From assembly GCA_001462345.1 (NCBI GenBank), contig LIUM01000042.1:29300-93299 (forward strand): a DNA stretch of 64,000 nt, given 5' to 3'. Position 1 is the stretch's first letter. Every line of letters begins with the position of its first letter. The position numbers and the translations under genes were made by a program. This DNA is from Fibrobacteria bacterium AD312. GTDB lineage: Bacteria > Fibrobacterota > Fibrobacteria > Fibrobacterales > Fibrobacteraceae. Shown here one piece after another: positions 34,354 through 44,525 of this stretch. The notes below the pieces were generated by a model. It was not told where the DNA came from and did no database searches. It saw nothing but the letters and a program-made list of their open reading frames with translations.

Positions 34354-36059
34354 TGCGAGTTTCTTCCAATCACGCGCGCACCGCGGCGATATTTTTTCTG
34401 ACCTTAATGGGCGGCGTTTTGCTTGCCTATTTTATTTATTTTGGATATCAAAAATTTGGTCCTTCAAAAATCGTTTTAGAGGGTGTTCCTTTTGGTTCTC
34501 CTGCGGGTACCATTCTAATCAAAGGAGATGTACCAAACCTTGAAAAAGGGTTTGATCAATTGCCTTTTTCCACTCGTGATGAAATACGTCGAGCTTATGA
34601 CATTATGTTACAAGGTGGATCAAAACAAGCTTTAGAAGTTTTTGATGCCATTTTAATTTCTTACCCCGAACTGCTAATGGTGGAGTGGGGCGTATTACAC
34701 GTTTTGTGGGAACAAGATTCGCTTTCTTCTAATGACTTATTACGCTTGGAACACATCATTAAAAAGATGAAGGAAAAAATAGCTAGTCAGTCACTTCATC
34801 ACTACATTGATAGTCGTGAAGCTTACCGTCTTGGAAGCCATCCTCTCGCCTTAGAACTCGCTCGAAAAGCGACAGAAAAAGGTGCTTCTTTTGCTGACTT
34901 TCGCTTGTGGTACGCGGAACTACTTCAAAAAGCAAATAGAGTGTCTCAAGCCATCAGTGAAACAAGAATGGCGATTGGCTTAGCTAAAGGAACTTCTCAA
35001 AAAGCGTACGAGAAACTAGCTTTACTTTATCACGAACAAGGCAATTTAGATAGTTGTACCTCAGTCATTGAATACGCATTAACAAAATATCCTGCCGACA
35101 CACAGCTTCTGCTTTTACAGGGTTTTCTAAGTGAGTATAACGGTTCTTTTGATTTAGCTGAAAAAAATTATCAACGTATTCTTGCGTTACGCCCGAACTT
35201 TAAGGAAGCTCAGAAAGCTTTAAATACATTAGGAGAAAAATCTCCGCCGACAAATACGTCTAGTGCTAGGATCACTCCTCGAGATAAAGCACAGTTAGCC
35301 TGTGATATTTTAGAACCATTAGTCGCCACGTATCCAGAAAATTTGCCTTTGAGAGAAGCTTTAGGTTTGGCTTATTTGAAGGGGCGTTCTTTTGATAAGG
35401 CAAAACAACAATTTCAAGAAATTCAAACAAAAGACCCTGAATACCCAGAAATCCAATTGCGTTTGCAAGAGGCCTCTGTTACTTCGCTACGAGAAGAAAA
35501 TGATGGGGCTTTAACAGAATCATTGAACCGCGTGATGGATAGTATTCGAACAACAATGCCTTCTAGTAAACATGACTTTAGCACAATGCTTGGTCATTAT
35601 CTTGTTCGTTATGGGGCGTCGCCAGAAGAATTTTTTACTCAATACGCGGTGACTAACTTTAAGGAAATTGAAAAGAATACTTGGCAAGAATCATTTTTTG
35701 AATCCCCCTACTTGCATCAATACACCGTATTATTTGATAAGAAAAATCAATTCTATGGCGTGCACGTTTTAGTTGTTGATTCTTCTGGTAATTCCAATCA
35801 TCTAGGGTCTGCTCCAGATATCTATAATCGACTTTTAAAACAAAATTCTCGTATTTCGGGCGTAGGTATTGGAACTGGAGAAACGGATTGTAATGGTACA
35901 GTAATAGACGCCGCTGTATGGGAAACTCTAGATAATTTTGAAATTCTCGCTCGCATTGTCTCAAAGCCTTCTGAAGTCAGAATGATGCGTTTAGATAAAA
36001 AACAAATTTCTGAAAAAATGAAACTTTGTGATTATTTGTCTTATTTGAATAAATATTAA
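34353..36059 (+). CDS. Membrane-anchored TPR protein
   Basis: A 568-residue protein with one N-terminal membrane helix (about residues 10-31) and an otherwise extracytoplasmic body. Tetratricopeptide repeats cover about 75-290 and 310-370; LLYHEQGNLDSCTSVIEYALTKYP and FLSEYNGSFDLAEKNYQRIL are clear units. The last 170 residues (about 395-568) have no TPR and form a mixed alpha/beta region with VLFDKKNQFYGVHVLVVDSSG, a possible separate domain I do not recognise. It is translationally coupled to the sigma-factor gene (TAATG) and followed by another TPR protein. A scaffold role in the envelope is plausible. Confidence 0.75.
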   Translation: MRVSSNHARTAAIFFLTLMGGVLLAYFIYFGYQKFGPSKIVLEGVPFGSPAGTILIKGDVPNLEKGFDQLPFSTRDEIRRAYDIMLQGGSKQALEVFDAILISYPELLMVEWGVLHVLWEQDSLSSNDLLRLEHIIKKMKEKIASQSLHHYIDSREAYRLGSHPLALELARKATEKGASFADFRLWYAELLQKANRVSQAISETRMAIGLAKGTSQKAYEKLALLYHEQGNLDSCTSVIEYALTKYPADTQLLLLQGFLSEYNGSFDLAEKNYQRILALRPNFKEAQKALNTLGEKSPPTNTSSARITPRDKAQLACDILEPLVATYPENLPLREALGLAYLKGRSFDKAKQQFQEIQTKDPEYPEIQLRLQEASVTSLREENDGALTESLNRVMDSIRTTMPSSKHDFSTMLGHYLVRYGASPEEFFTQYAVTNFKEIEKNTWQESFFESPYLHQYTVLFDKKNQFYGVHVLVVDSSGNSNHLGSAPDIYNRLLKQNSRISGVGIGTGETDCNGTVIDAAVWETLDNFEILARIVSKPSEVRMMRLDKKQISEKMKLCDYLSYLNKY

Positions 36060-36085
36060 GCTTTCCTTTTTTGTATTTTCCTTTT

Positions 36086-38017
36086 ATGCGCTCTTTTTTA
36101 CATCATTATTTATGGATTTTAGTTAGCCTTTTCATGGCAGCTTTTTTTCAAGGCTGCACATGTTGTGCTTACTTAAATCACATGTTTAATGCGGAACGAG
36201 CTTTTGAAGAAGCGGCTGAATTAAGAACAGCAAGGACTGATAGTATTCCTGGCGATTCTTCTTTTCCATCAATGGATGAACGTAAAAAATACGATCGAGT
36301 GATAGAAAAAGGGTCTCGTGTTTTAGAACGTTTTCCAAAAAACAAAAAACGTACAGCAGAAGCCGTTTTTATGATGGGCGAATCTTTTCGGCATAAACAA
36401 GAGTGGAATAAAGCAATCACAAAATATGACGAATTTGAACGCTATTTCTCTGATCATGATTCCATGCCTGTAATTCAATACCAGAGGGCTTATTGTCTTT
36501 ATCGAAATGGAGAGTATAACATAAGTCGTTTTGCTTTAGAACCCGTATTAAACGCAGGGAAAGCGCACCCTTATTATTACGAGGGTCAGAATTTATTGTC
36601 TTTATTAGAAGAAAAATCAGATTTACCTAACGAAGCCATTGCTGCCCTTGAAAATATGCTTGCAGATACTCTTGGCACTCCTTATATGAGGGCTAAAATA
36701 CACTTTCGATTAGCTGGCTTATACTTTAAGATTGAAAATTGGGCAAAGTCGAGAGAACATTATTTAGCTAAAGAAATTAAAGAATTAACTATTCGAGAAA
36801 AAATGACTGCTTCTATTCAAGCGGCAGAATGTTTAGGAAATCAAAAAGAATATCTAAAGGCAGCAGAAGAATATAAAAAGTTAATGGTCGAAAAAGATTA
36901 TCAAGAAAGTCTTCCTGAATTTATTGTTCGTTATGGAGAATTATTGAAGCTTGGCGAAAAAATGACAGAGGCGCGTGCTGCGTTTAGAAAAGCGATTCAA
37001 GATTACCCAAGAACAGTATATACAGCGAGAAGTTACTTCCATTTAGGTGATGATGAACAGGTGCGTAGGCGAGCTTATGAACAGGCTCTTGTTTATTATG
37101 ACAGTAGTTTTGTTTCTAAACCCAATAGTACTTGGGGGCAAGATAGTCGAGAACGTCGAGATGCTCTAAGACGGATGCTTGCCTTAAATAACGCCAATGA
37201 AAAAATCAAATCAGATACGGCAGAAGTCGTTCAGAAGAGATTTTTTGATAGTGAATTTCAGATTGCAGAATTGTTTTTATTCAAATTATCAGAAGTGGAT
37301 AGTGCTATTCAACGTTTAGATGCAATCATTGAAAAGTCAGACGATAGTACTCGAGTTTTACGAGCTTCTTATGCCCGTGCTTTTATTTATGATGAGTTTA
37401 AAAATGATCCAAATCAAGCAGAAACGCTTTATAAGGAAATCATAGAAAAGTACCCTAGTACAGAATATGCAAAGCAAGCACAAGTGAATCTGGGCATGAG
37501 AGTGAGCATTAAAACAGAAGAAGACCATGCTTATGAGCGTTTTCTAAAGGCTGAAAGTTTGTGGTTTGCCGCTGAATCAATCCCTCTAGAACAAATTGCT
37601 CAGGTGGATTCTGCTTATCGTCAAGCGTTTGTTGCGTATGATAGCGTATACTTGGTTTATCCAAAAACGCAATCGGGAATACAAGCCCTATTTATGAAGG
37701 GTATTTTTTATCAGATGTATCCAAATACAATAGATAGTGCGGTATATGTATTTAAGGAATTAAGATCAAAATTCGGACAAACCCCTTGGGGTATCGAAGC
37801 CGATCGACGTTTACAAACGAGAGTCACTATCACAGATGATGAACTGAAAAGGCTACGTTCGCGAATCCAACAAAACGAAGAGCATATAGAACGTTTGTCA
37901 AAACAGTATTACGAATCTTTACAGCCGAAAAAAGTGGCTGATCCTACTCAAGAAGTAAAAACAAAAGAAGAAGAAATTCTTGAGAATACCTACAACAGTA
38001 TGTATGATTTCGAGTAG
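36086..38017 (+). CDS. TPR-repeat lipoprotein
   Basis: A predicted lipoprotein of 643 residues from ATG 36086 (signal MRSFLHHYLWILVSLF, lipobox ending FFQGC). An in-frame TTG at 36071 would only lengthen the signal. The mature part is built from TPR units similar to BamD/YbgF-type repeats: FMMGESFRHKQEWNKAITKY, YFHLGDDEQVRRRAYEQALVYY, EKYPSTEYAKQAQVNLGMRV and FMKGIFYQMYPNTIDSAVYV are examples. A C-terminal coiled coil of charged residues (about 590-640) follows. BamD-like repeats suggest an outer-membrane assembly or scaffold role, but this is much longer than BamD (about 250 residues). There is no clear Shine-Dalgarno. Confidence 0.8.
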   Translation: MRSFLHHYLWILVSLFMAAFFQGCTCCAYLNHMFNAERAFEEAAELRTARTDSIPGDSSFPSMDERKKYDRVIEKGSRVLERFPKNKKRTAEAVFMMGESFRHKQEWNKAITKYDEFERYFSDHDSMPVIQYQRAYCLYRNGEYNISRFALEPVLNAGKAHPYYYEGQNLLSLLEEKSDLPNEAIAALENMLADTLGTPYMRAKIHFRLAGLYFKIENWAKSREHYLAKEIKELTIREKMTASIQAAECLGNQKEYLKAAEEYKKLMVEKDYQESLPEFIVRYGELLKLGEKMTEARAAFRKAIQDYPRTVYTARSYFHLGDDEQVRRRAYEQALVYYDSSFVSKPNSTWGQDSRERRDALRRMLALNNANEKIKSDTAEVVQKRFFDSEFQIAELFLFKLSEVDSAIQRLDAIIEKSDDSTRVLRASYARAFIYDEFKNDPNQAETLYKEIIEKYPSTEYAKQAQVNLGMRVSIKTEEDHAYERFLKAESLWFAAESIPLEQIAQVDSAYRQAFVAYDSVYLVYPKTQSGIQALFMKGIFYQMYPNTIDSAVYVFKELRSKFGQTPWGIEADRRLQTRVTITDDELKRLRSRIQQNEEHIERLSKQYYESLQPKKVADPTQEVKTKEEEILENTYNSMYDFE

Positions 38018-38020
38018 ATT

Positions 38021-38878
38021 TTATTCTTTGCTTTGAATTTTCACAAAACGAGTGTTCCCTACAAAATCATCAATCGCTTCACAGTAAGAAAGCCAAGGGT
38101 AAAGAGATATTTCTTTTTGCAAAAGTTTTTCTTGTCCAGAGGCTATTTCAAGCCAGATAAATCCATTAGAAGCGAGATGATCTTTAGTTTCTTTAAGAAG
38201 AGAGCGTATTAAATCAAGCCCGTCTTCTCCTCCAAATAAAGCTAAAGCAGGGTCAAACAGGCGCACTTCTTCTTGTAGAGATTCTTTATCTCGGAGAGGA
38301 ATGTAGGGGAGATTCGCTACAATGACGTTTGGCTTGCATTCAGCTGGTAACGCTGAAAGAAGGCTACCTTCAAAGAAAGAAATTCGATCTTCCACTTGAT
38401 TGAGAGCTGCGTTTTCTTTTGCCAAAGTAATAGCGTCGTTTGAAATATCAACAGCAAGAATTTTTGCCGATGGAATTTCTTTAGCAAGAGCAATGGCAAT
38501 GGCTCCAGTTCCAGTACCAATATCGGCAATAAGAATCTCTTTTGATAAAGAAGGTTCTTGTATTACAAAATCTACCATCATTTCTGTTTCTGGTCTTGGA
38601 ATTAAAGCTCTTTTATCGCAATTAATTAAAAAGCCTCGAAAAGAGGTGTTGCCAATAATATGTTGTAAGGGCTCTCTTTTAGCACGTCGAGCGACAAGAG
38701 GTCTTAAAGTAGAAAGTTCGCTTTCTGTTAAGGGACGGTCAAAATTTAAGTATAAATCCATTCGCTTCATTTTTAAGCCATGAGCTAAAATGTATTGAGC
38801 ATCTAAACGAGCGTCTGGCACTTTATTTTTCTTAAAAAAATCGGTAGTGACGTTTAATATTTCAAGAACGGTACTCAT
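38021..38878 (-). CDS. prmC: Release-factor glutamine methyltransferase
   Basis: PrmC (HemK) methylates the glutamine of the GGQ motif of release factors. The N-terminal helical domain (residues 1-80) is followed by a Rossmann methyltransferase fold with SAM motif IADIGTGTGAIAIALA (about 117-132) and the catalytic NLPYIPL (about 189-195), the accepted NLPY variant of NPPY. RREPLQHIIGNTSF-like sequence (about 72-86) is diagnostic. Length 285 is normal. The start overlaps the prfA stop (ATGA), the classical prfA-prmC pair, so the methylase is made with its substrate. Confidence 0.95.
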   Translation of the reverse strand: MSTVLEILNVTTDFFKKNKVPDARLDAQYILAHGLKMKRMDLYLNFDRPLTESELSTLRPLVARRAKREPLQHIIGNTSFRGFLINCDKRALIPRPETEMMVDFVIQEPSLSKEILIADIGTGTGAIAIALAKEIPSAKILAVDISNDAITLAKENAALNQVEDRISFFEGSLLSALPAECKPNVIVANLPYIPLRDKESLQEEVRLFDPALALFGGEDGLDLIRSLLKETKDHLASNGFIWLEIASGQEKLLQKEISLYPWLSYCEAIDDFVGNTRFVKIQSKE

Positions 38879-39945
38879 ACACTAAATTTGCCTAGTTTTT
38901 CTTGAGCATTTGCCATTTGTAGAGCATCAATGATTTCTTGAATATTACCAGTCATGACCGATTCTAAACTGTAAAGAGTCAAATTAATACGGTGGTCTGT
39001 TAATCTATTTTGTGGATAGTTATAAGTTCTAATTTTTGCAGAACGATCACCAGTTCCAACAAGCGCTTTTCGACTGGCAGCTTCTTCTTGTTCTTTTTTA
39101 GAAATAGCAGCGTCTAATAATTTGGAACGAAGCATATGCATTGCTTTTCCTCGGTTCTTTAATTGGCTTCGCTCTTCTTGGCAGCTTACAACAACGCCTG
39201 TGGGAATATGCGTTAACCTTACCGCGGAATCTGTTTTATTAATATGCTGGCCTCCAGCACCACTAGCGCGATACGTATCCATTTGAATATCGGATTCGCG
39301 TATTTCTATGTCGACTTCGTCGGCTTCTGGAAGAATAGCCACAGTTGCAGCGGACGTGTGAACTCGGCCTTGCGTTTCTGTATCAGGAATACGCTGTACA
39401 CGATGAACTCCACTTTCAAATTTGAGTGTGCCATATACGGAATCGCCTTCAATAAAAGCAGAAATTTCTTTATAGCCACCTACAGTACCTTCAGAGGCAT
39501 TAAGAATGCTCATCTTCCAGCCCATTCGATCACAGTACCCGCGATACATTCTAAAAAGATCGCCTGCAAATAAAGAGGATTCATCGCCGCCAGTACCACC
39601 TCTAATTTCAATGGTCGCGTTTCTATAATCCCAAGGTTCTTTTGGCACCATCAAAATTTGAAGCTCTTCTGCAAGATCGGCAATCTTCTTTTCTAGAGTT
39701 TTAATCTCTTCTTTAGCACATTGGCTTAGCTCAGGATCTGGGTCGTTTAGAGCGAGTTGCCATTCCACAAGATCATTTGTCATTTGAATGAATTCACGGC
39801 CTTTCAGGGCTGCTTTTTCAATTCCTTTAAATGTTTTACGCAAGCGAGTATAATTGGCTTGGTCAGAAATTACTTCAGGACGGCTTAATTCAGATTCTAA
39901 TTCTTCGTATTTTTGTATGAGTTTCTGTACTTTATCTTTCATCAA
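38875..39945 (-). CDS. prfA: Peptide chain release factor 1
   Basis: RF1 ends translation at UAA and UAG. The GGQ hydrolysis motif lies in YRASGAGGQHINKTDSAVRL (about residues 225-244), the target of PrmC. Codon-recognition and domain markers include IEIRGGTGGDESSLFAGDL (about 112-130) and FESGVHRVQRIPDTE with TQGRVHTS (about 177-197). The C-terminal ending is short, as in other RF1. Length 356 residues is typical. It reads from a short divergent gap (37 bases) shared with trmO, and is coupled to prmC. Confidence 0.97.
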   Translation of the reverse strand: MMKDKVQKLIQKYEELESELSRPEVISDQANYTRLRKTFKGIEKAALKGREFIQMTNDLVEWQLALNDPDPELSQCAKEEIKTLEKKIADLAEELQILMVPKEPWDYRNATIEIRGGTGGDESSLFAGDLFRMYRGYCDRMGWKMSILNASEGTVGGYKEISAFIEGDSVYGTLKFESGVHRVQRIPDTETQGRVHTSAATVAILPEADEVDIEIRESDIQMDTYRASGAGGQHINKTDSAVRLTHIPTGVVVSCQEERSQLKNRGKAMHMLRSKLLDAAISKKEQEEAASRKALVGTGDRSAKIRTYNYPQNRLTDHRINLTLYSLESVMTGNIQEIIDALQMANAQEKLGKFSV

Positions 39946-39982
39946 CGTCTAATTTAGAAAAAAGAAATTTTAACTTTAAAAC

Positions 39983-40783
39983 ATGCAATGTGATTCCATA
40001 GGTGTTTTTCATACAGATTTTTCATATAAATATGATGTAGCTCGTCAGGGGGTCTTCTTTCAAGGCCATCCAGGAGTCATCTCATTAAATTCAGGCTTTG
40101 ATTATGAACAAGCATTACGAGATCTAGACGGCTTTGAACGCATTTGGTTGATTTTTCAGTTTCATCAAAATAAAGATTGGAGGCCAACAGCAAGACCGCC
40201 TGTACCACCTCTAGGTCGTGATCGAGTCGGTGTCTTTGCTTCAAGAAGTCCATACCGGCCAAATGCCCTAGGCTTAAGTTGTGTTCGTTTGCTTAAAATA
40301 AAAGGTTTACAGCTATTTGTAGATGAATGTGATTTGCTAGATGAAACGCCTATTTTTGATATAAAGCCCTATATTCCTAAAGCAGATTCCTTTCCAGAGG
40401 CGCGTGCTGGTTGGGTTGATTTACAAGACCCTTTTTTGTGGAAAATTCATTCTTCTTCTTTATTTCAAGAACAACAGGATTGGATATTAAAACAATTGTC
40501 TTGGAACTTAGCCTCTTTTGCTCAAGTTCAATTAAGTGTACACCCTTTAGATGATAGTCGAAAACGAGTATGTATAAAAAATAAAGAAACACAAGAAGCC
40601 ATTCTTTCTTATCGCACGTTTCGTATTTTGTTTTCTTACAATGAAGAATCAAAAGAGATTTTTTTGAAATCCATTGACACTGGTTATAGTAAGGAAGACC
40701 TTGCTTTGAAAGAAGATCCGTATAACGATAAAGAAGCTCATCGTCTATTTAAGATGTATTTTTGTGACAAAAAATGTCAATAA
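39983..40783 (+). CDS. trmO: tRNA (N6-threonylcarbamoyl-A37)-methyltransferase TrmO
   Basis: TrmO (TsaA, VirR/YaeB family) methylates t6A37 in tRNA-Thr. Family motifs are complete: SIGVFHTDF, GFERIWLIFQFHQN (about residues 51-64), RVGVFASRSPYRPNALGLSCVRLL (residues split across about 80-103) and LDETPIFDIKPYIP. The C-terminal domain (about 150-266) is the usual TrmO extension but diverged. The start at ATG 39983 has little Shine-Dalgarno, in common with several genes here. It is divergent from prfA, so two translation-quality genes share one promoter region. Confidence 0.92.
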   Translation: MQCDSIGVFHTDFSYKYDVARQGVFFQGHPGVISLNSGFDYEQALRDLDGFERIWLIFQFHQNKDWRPTARPPVPPLGRDRVGVFASRSPYRPNALGLSCVRLLKIKGLQLFVDECDLLDETPIFDIKPYIPKADSFPEARAGWVDLQDPFLWKIHSSSLFQEQQDWILKQLSWNLASFAQVQLSVHPLDDSRKRVCIKNKETQEAILSYRTFRILFSYNEESKEIFLKSIDTGYSKEDLALKEDPYNDKEAHRLFKMYFCDKKCQ

Positions 40784-40904
40784 TTGAAAATGGTCATTCT
40801 TGATAATAAAAAGGCTCTTTTTAGGCCGAATAGGTTTCCTGCTGCTCTAGTGAAAAAGGCTAGAAAATATATATTTAGGATAGATTTAGGAAAGGTCTTA
40901 TTAT

Positions 40905-43900
40905 ATGAGTTTTGTTCATCTTCAAACGCATTCTGAATTTTCTTTATTACGCTCATCTTGTCGTATCCATGAATTATTAGCAGAAGCAGTAAAAAATAAT
41001 CAGCCTGCTGTGGCGTTGACTGACCATGGAAATATGTTTGGCGTGCTAGAGTTTTATATGCAAGCCCTTTCATTAAATAAAGATCGAAAAAAAAATGGTC
41101 TTCCTCCGATTAAGGCTCTATTAGGCTCTCATATTTATGTGACAACTTCTACGGCAAATACAAAAGAGGAGTCATCCTATCATCGTTTAACTCTCATTGC
41201 GAAAACGAATGAAGGATATCGTAATTTATTAAAGATCGTAAGCTATTGCTATGAAGATGCAGAACAATGGAATGAAATCCCTGCTGTTCCCCTTGATTAT
41301 ATACGTGAAAAATCGGCGGGTTTAATTGCTTTAGCAGGGGATTTTTTTAGTCGGTTTGGGTTAGATATTCTAAATCAAAAAGAAGATCTTGCAAGGCAAT
41401 ACTTAGTTGACTTGTCCTCTATTTTTGATTCGGAAAGTTTATACTTCATGGTACAAGATCAAGATATCGAAGGACAAAAAAAAGTAAACGCTTTTATGTT
41501 ACAAGCGTCTGAGGAGCTTCATCGGGGGCTTGTTGCGGTCAATAATGTCCATTATATAGAAAAAGGGGATGCTCCAGCACATAAAGTCTTGCGCTGCATT
41601 GCTCTTGCGGAAAAGCTTCAAAATTTCAATGATCCTTTATACCCAACAGATAAATTTTATTTTAAAACAACAGAAGAGATGGTCTCTGCTTTTAAAGAGT
41701 TTCCTGAAGCTATAGAAAACACGGTTAAAATTGCAGAGCAGTGTGATATTACTATTAAAACGAATTGTGGCTCTGAATTTTGGCCTCAGTTTAAGTTTCC
41801 TGATCAATTCAAAGATTCGGATGAATATTTAGCCCATCTTTGTAGAAAAAAGGTTTCAGAGCGTTACCCAGAGGTAACGCCAGAAGTCATAGAACGTATG
41901 GAGACAGAGCTTGCTTGTATTAAAACAATGCTTGTGGCTGGCTATCTGTTAATTGTGTGGGATTTTATAAACTGGTCTCGTGAGAATGGGATTCCTGTTG
42001 GGCCTGGGCGTGGTTCTGCAGCAGGATCAATTGTAACTTATATTATTGGCATTACTGATATTGACCCTCTTCGATTTGATTTACTCTTCGAACGTTTCTT
42101 AAATCCAGAACGCGTGAGCATGCCTGATATTGATACCGATTTTTCGGATCGTGATCGAAGTCGAGTCATTCAATATGTATCCGATCAATATGGTAAAGAG
42201 TGTGTAACGCAAATTGTAACTTATGGCGCTTTAAAAATGAAAGCTGTCATCAATGATGTAGGGCGTGTTTTAGGAATTCCTTTTTCTGATGTTCGTACTA
42301 TTTCCAAGTTATTGCCTACGGACCTTGGGGCTACTTTGCAAATGGCAAAAACGGGTAAAAATAAAAAAGGGGATGCTTTAGACGGTTATAATCCTGGCCC
42401 ATTAAATGAGTTAATTGAATCGAGACAAACGTATCGAGATTTATGGAATTATTCTGAAAAATTAGAAAACTTATCTAGGCAAACAGGTGTCCATGCGGCG
42501 GCCGTGATTATTGCGCCAGTACCAATGTCTAATCTAGCCCCTCTTTTCAGAGCACGTAAAGAAGACACTCCAGTAATCATGTATGATAAGCATTATGCAG
42601 AAGATATCGGCCTTTTGAAAATGGACTTTTTAGGTCTTCGAAATTTATCCATTATTCAAGACGCTGTCGCTTTAATTAAACAGACGAGAAATATCGATTT
42701 AGAAATAGGTCGTATTCCTTTAGATGATGCTAAAACATTTGATTTATTAAGTAAGGGTTTAACGGTAGGTGTTTTCCAATTTGAATCTCCAGGAATGCGA
42801 GAGTACCTTAGAAAATTAATTCCTGAACGCATTGAAGATTTGATTGCGATGAATGCCCTATATCGTCCAGGGCCAATTGAACAGATTCCTCATTATATTG
42901 CACGTAAACGGGGAGAAGAACCAATTGATTGTTATCATAAGGATTTGGAGCCGATTCTAAATGAGACTTATGGTGTAATCGTATATCAAGAACAGGTGAT
43001 GCGAATTGCACAAAAACTCGGAGGCTATACTCTGGGTGGTGCTGACGTTATTCGTCGTATTATGGCAAAAAAGAAGCCAGAAGAAATGGCAAAATTAGAG
43101 CCTGAATTTTTGAAAAAATGTATTGACCGAGGTTATAAAGAATCTTTAATCAAGGAAATTTGGAAAGTGTTGTTGCCGTTCTGTGGTTATGCTTTTAATA
43201 AAAGCCATGCGGCGGCTTATGCTTATGTGGCGTACCAAACCGCTTTCTTAAAAGCAAATTATGGCCCAGAATTTATGGCTGCTTCCATGACTTCTGAAAT
43301 TTCTAAAACGGAAAACATTGTGAACCTTTTAAAAGAGTGTTCTAAAATGGATATTCCTTATTTAGGGCCAAATATAAATTCTTCATTTGCCACGTTTTCT
43401 GTAGATGGGCAAGGTCGTATTTTATATGGCTTAGCGGGCATTAAAAATGTGGGTATTTCCATAGTCGAAGATATTGTTGATGAGCGAACTTTACATGGAG
43501 AATACAAGGATATTTTTGATCTATGTAAACGCTTGTTAGATTATCAGGCTTCATTTGCTGAAAAGAAGTCTCCTTTAAGTAAAAAAGTATTAGAAAGTTT
43601 AGTGATGTCTGGGGCATTGGATGTTTTCCCTGGAAGCAGGTCGGCACTTCTTGCCACTATTGATAAAGCGATTGAAGTGGCAAGTCGTTATCGTGAGAAT
43701 AAAGATTGTGGTCAGGTTTCTATTTTTGATTTAGGGGATAGTGATACATCTATTCATACGGCAGAGGAATTAGAAGATGCCGAAGAATGGACTTATATAG
43801 AACTTCTAAACAAAGAAAAAGATGTTCTTGGAATGTTCATCTCGGGCCATCCTTTAGAAGAATATCGACCAGAATTACAAGGGTTTACTACATGCAGCCT

Positions 43901-44468
43901 AGCTGAAAGTGAAATTAATAATTCAGGATTACTCAAAAGAAGCATTACGATTGGTGGCGTGATTACAAAAATGCGTTCTTTTGAAACAAGGCGTGGAGAT
44001 ACTCTTGGTTCAGGAATCATCCAAGATTTTCAAGGTGAAATTGCCTTGTTTCTAACTTCGGATAAATGGGAAGCTTTCCGTGATCGCATTTCCATTGATG
44101 ATCGTGTTTTAGTGCAGGGTATACTTGAAATGCAGCGAGATGATAAGGGCCTACAAGTGGTTGTAGAAAAAATAGTCCCCTTAGAAACGGTTCGTCAAAA
44201 GTGGGTTCAGTTTTTACATATTTCTATTCCAGCACTTTCGTTAACAGAAGAAAAATTGAATTTATTAAGTGAAAAATTAAATCAATATGAGCCATTTCCT
44301 GGAGAAACTTCTTGCCAAATGGTTTTTCATATCGAATCTCTTTCTGGCTATGAACATGCTTTACAAGGTAATAAAATTCGTTTTAAATACGAACAAGATT
44401 TACTTGTTTGGCTAAAGAAAGATTTTGGCGTGACCGATACATGGGTTTCTAATAAAAGTCGTAGTTGA
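40905..44468 (+). CDS. dnaE: DNA polymerase III alpha subunit
   Basis: Replicative polymerase catalytic subunit of the DnaE1 type (1187 residues). The N-terminal PHP domain starts FVHLQTHSEFSLLRSS and has ALTDHGNMFG. The palm carries GPGRGSAAGS (about residues 367-376) and the catalytic acids in MPDIDTDFSDRDR. Thumb and finger sequences such as NKSHAAAYAYVAYQTAFLKA are normal, followed by helix-hairpin-helix and an OB domain (ITIGGVITKMRSFETRRGD, about 1005-1023). The ribosome site is AGGAAAGG some distance upstream of the ATG. lpxB follows within 60 bases, so the two may be co-transcribed. Confidence 0.97.
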   Translation: MSFVHLQTHSEFSLLRSSCRIHELLAEAVKNNQPAVALTDHGNMFGVLEFYMQALSLNKDRKKNGLPPIKALLGSHIYVTTSTANTKEESSYHRLTLIAKTNEGYRNLLKIVSYCYEDAEQWNEIPAVPLDYIREKSAGLIALAGDFFSRFGLDILNQKEDLARQYLVDLSSIFDSESLYFMVQDQDIEGQKKVNAFMLQASEELHRGLVAVNNVHYIEKGDAPAHKVLRCIALAEKLQNFNDPLYPTDKFYFKTTEEMVSAFKEFPEAIENTVKIAEQCDITIKTNCGSEFWPQFKFPDQFKDSDEYLAHLCRKKVSERYPEVTPEVIERMETELACIKTMLVAGYLLIVWDFINWSRENGIPVGPGRGSAAGSIVTYIIGITDIDPLRFDLLFERFLNPERVSMPDIDTDFSDRDRSRVIQYVSDQYGKECVTQIVTYGALKMKAVINDVGRVLGIPFSDVRTISKLLPTDLGATLQMAKTGKNKKGDALDGYNPGPLNELIESRQTYRDLWNYSEKLENLSRQTGVHAAAVIIAPVPMSNLAPLFRARKEDTPVIMYDKHYAEDIGLLKMDFLGLRNLSIIQDAVALIKQTRNIDLEIGRIPLDDAKTFDLLSKGLTVGVFQFESPGMREYLRKLIPERIEDLIAMNALYRPGPIEQIPHYIARKRGEEPIDCYHKDLEPILNETYGVIVYQEQVMRIAQKLGGYTLGGADVIRRIMAKKKPEEMAKLEPEFLKKCIDRGYKESLIKEIWKVLLPFCGYAFNKSHAAAYAYVAYQTAFLKANYGPEFMAASMTSEISKTENIVNLLKECSKMDIPYLGPNINSSFATFSVDGQGRILYGLAGIKNVGISIVEDIVDERTLHGEYKDIFDLCKRLLDYQASFAEKKSPLSKKVLESLVMSGALDVFPGSRSALLATIDKAIEVASRYRENKDCGQVSIFDLGDSDTSIHTAEELEDAEEWTYIELLNKEKDVLGMFISGHPLEEYRPELQGFTTCSLAESEINNSGLLKRSITIGGVITKMRSFETRRGDTLGSGIIQDFQGEIALFLTSDKWEAFRDRISIDDRVLVQGILEMQRDDKGLQVVVEKIVPLETVRQKWVQFLHISIPALSLTEEKLNLLSEKLNQYEPFPGETSCQMVFHIESLSGYEHALQGNKIRFKYEQDLLVWLKKDFGVTDTWVSNKSRS

Positions 44469-44525
44469 TTTATGGCTTCAATAAAAAAAGAAAAACAGCC
44501 AACTCTCAATCAAGAGAATCCTAGT

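Noticed and set aside
38400..38783. 127-codon plus-strand frame opposite prmC
   Set aside because: Mirror frame of prmC with no known motif; prmC is unambiguous.
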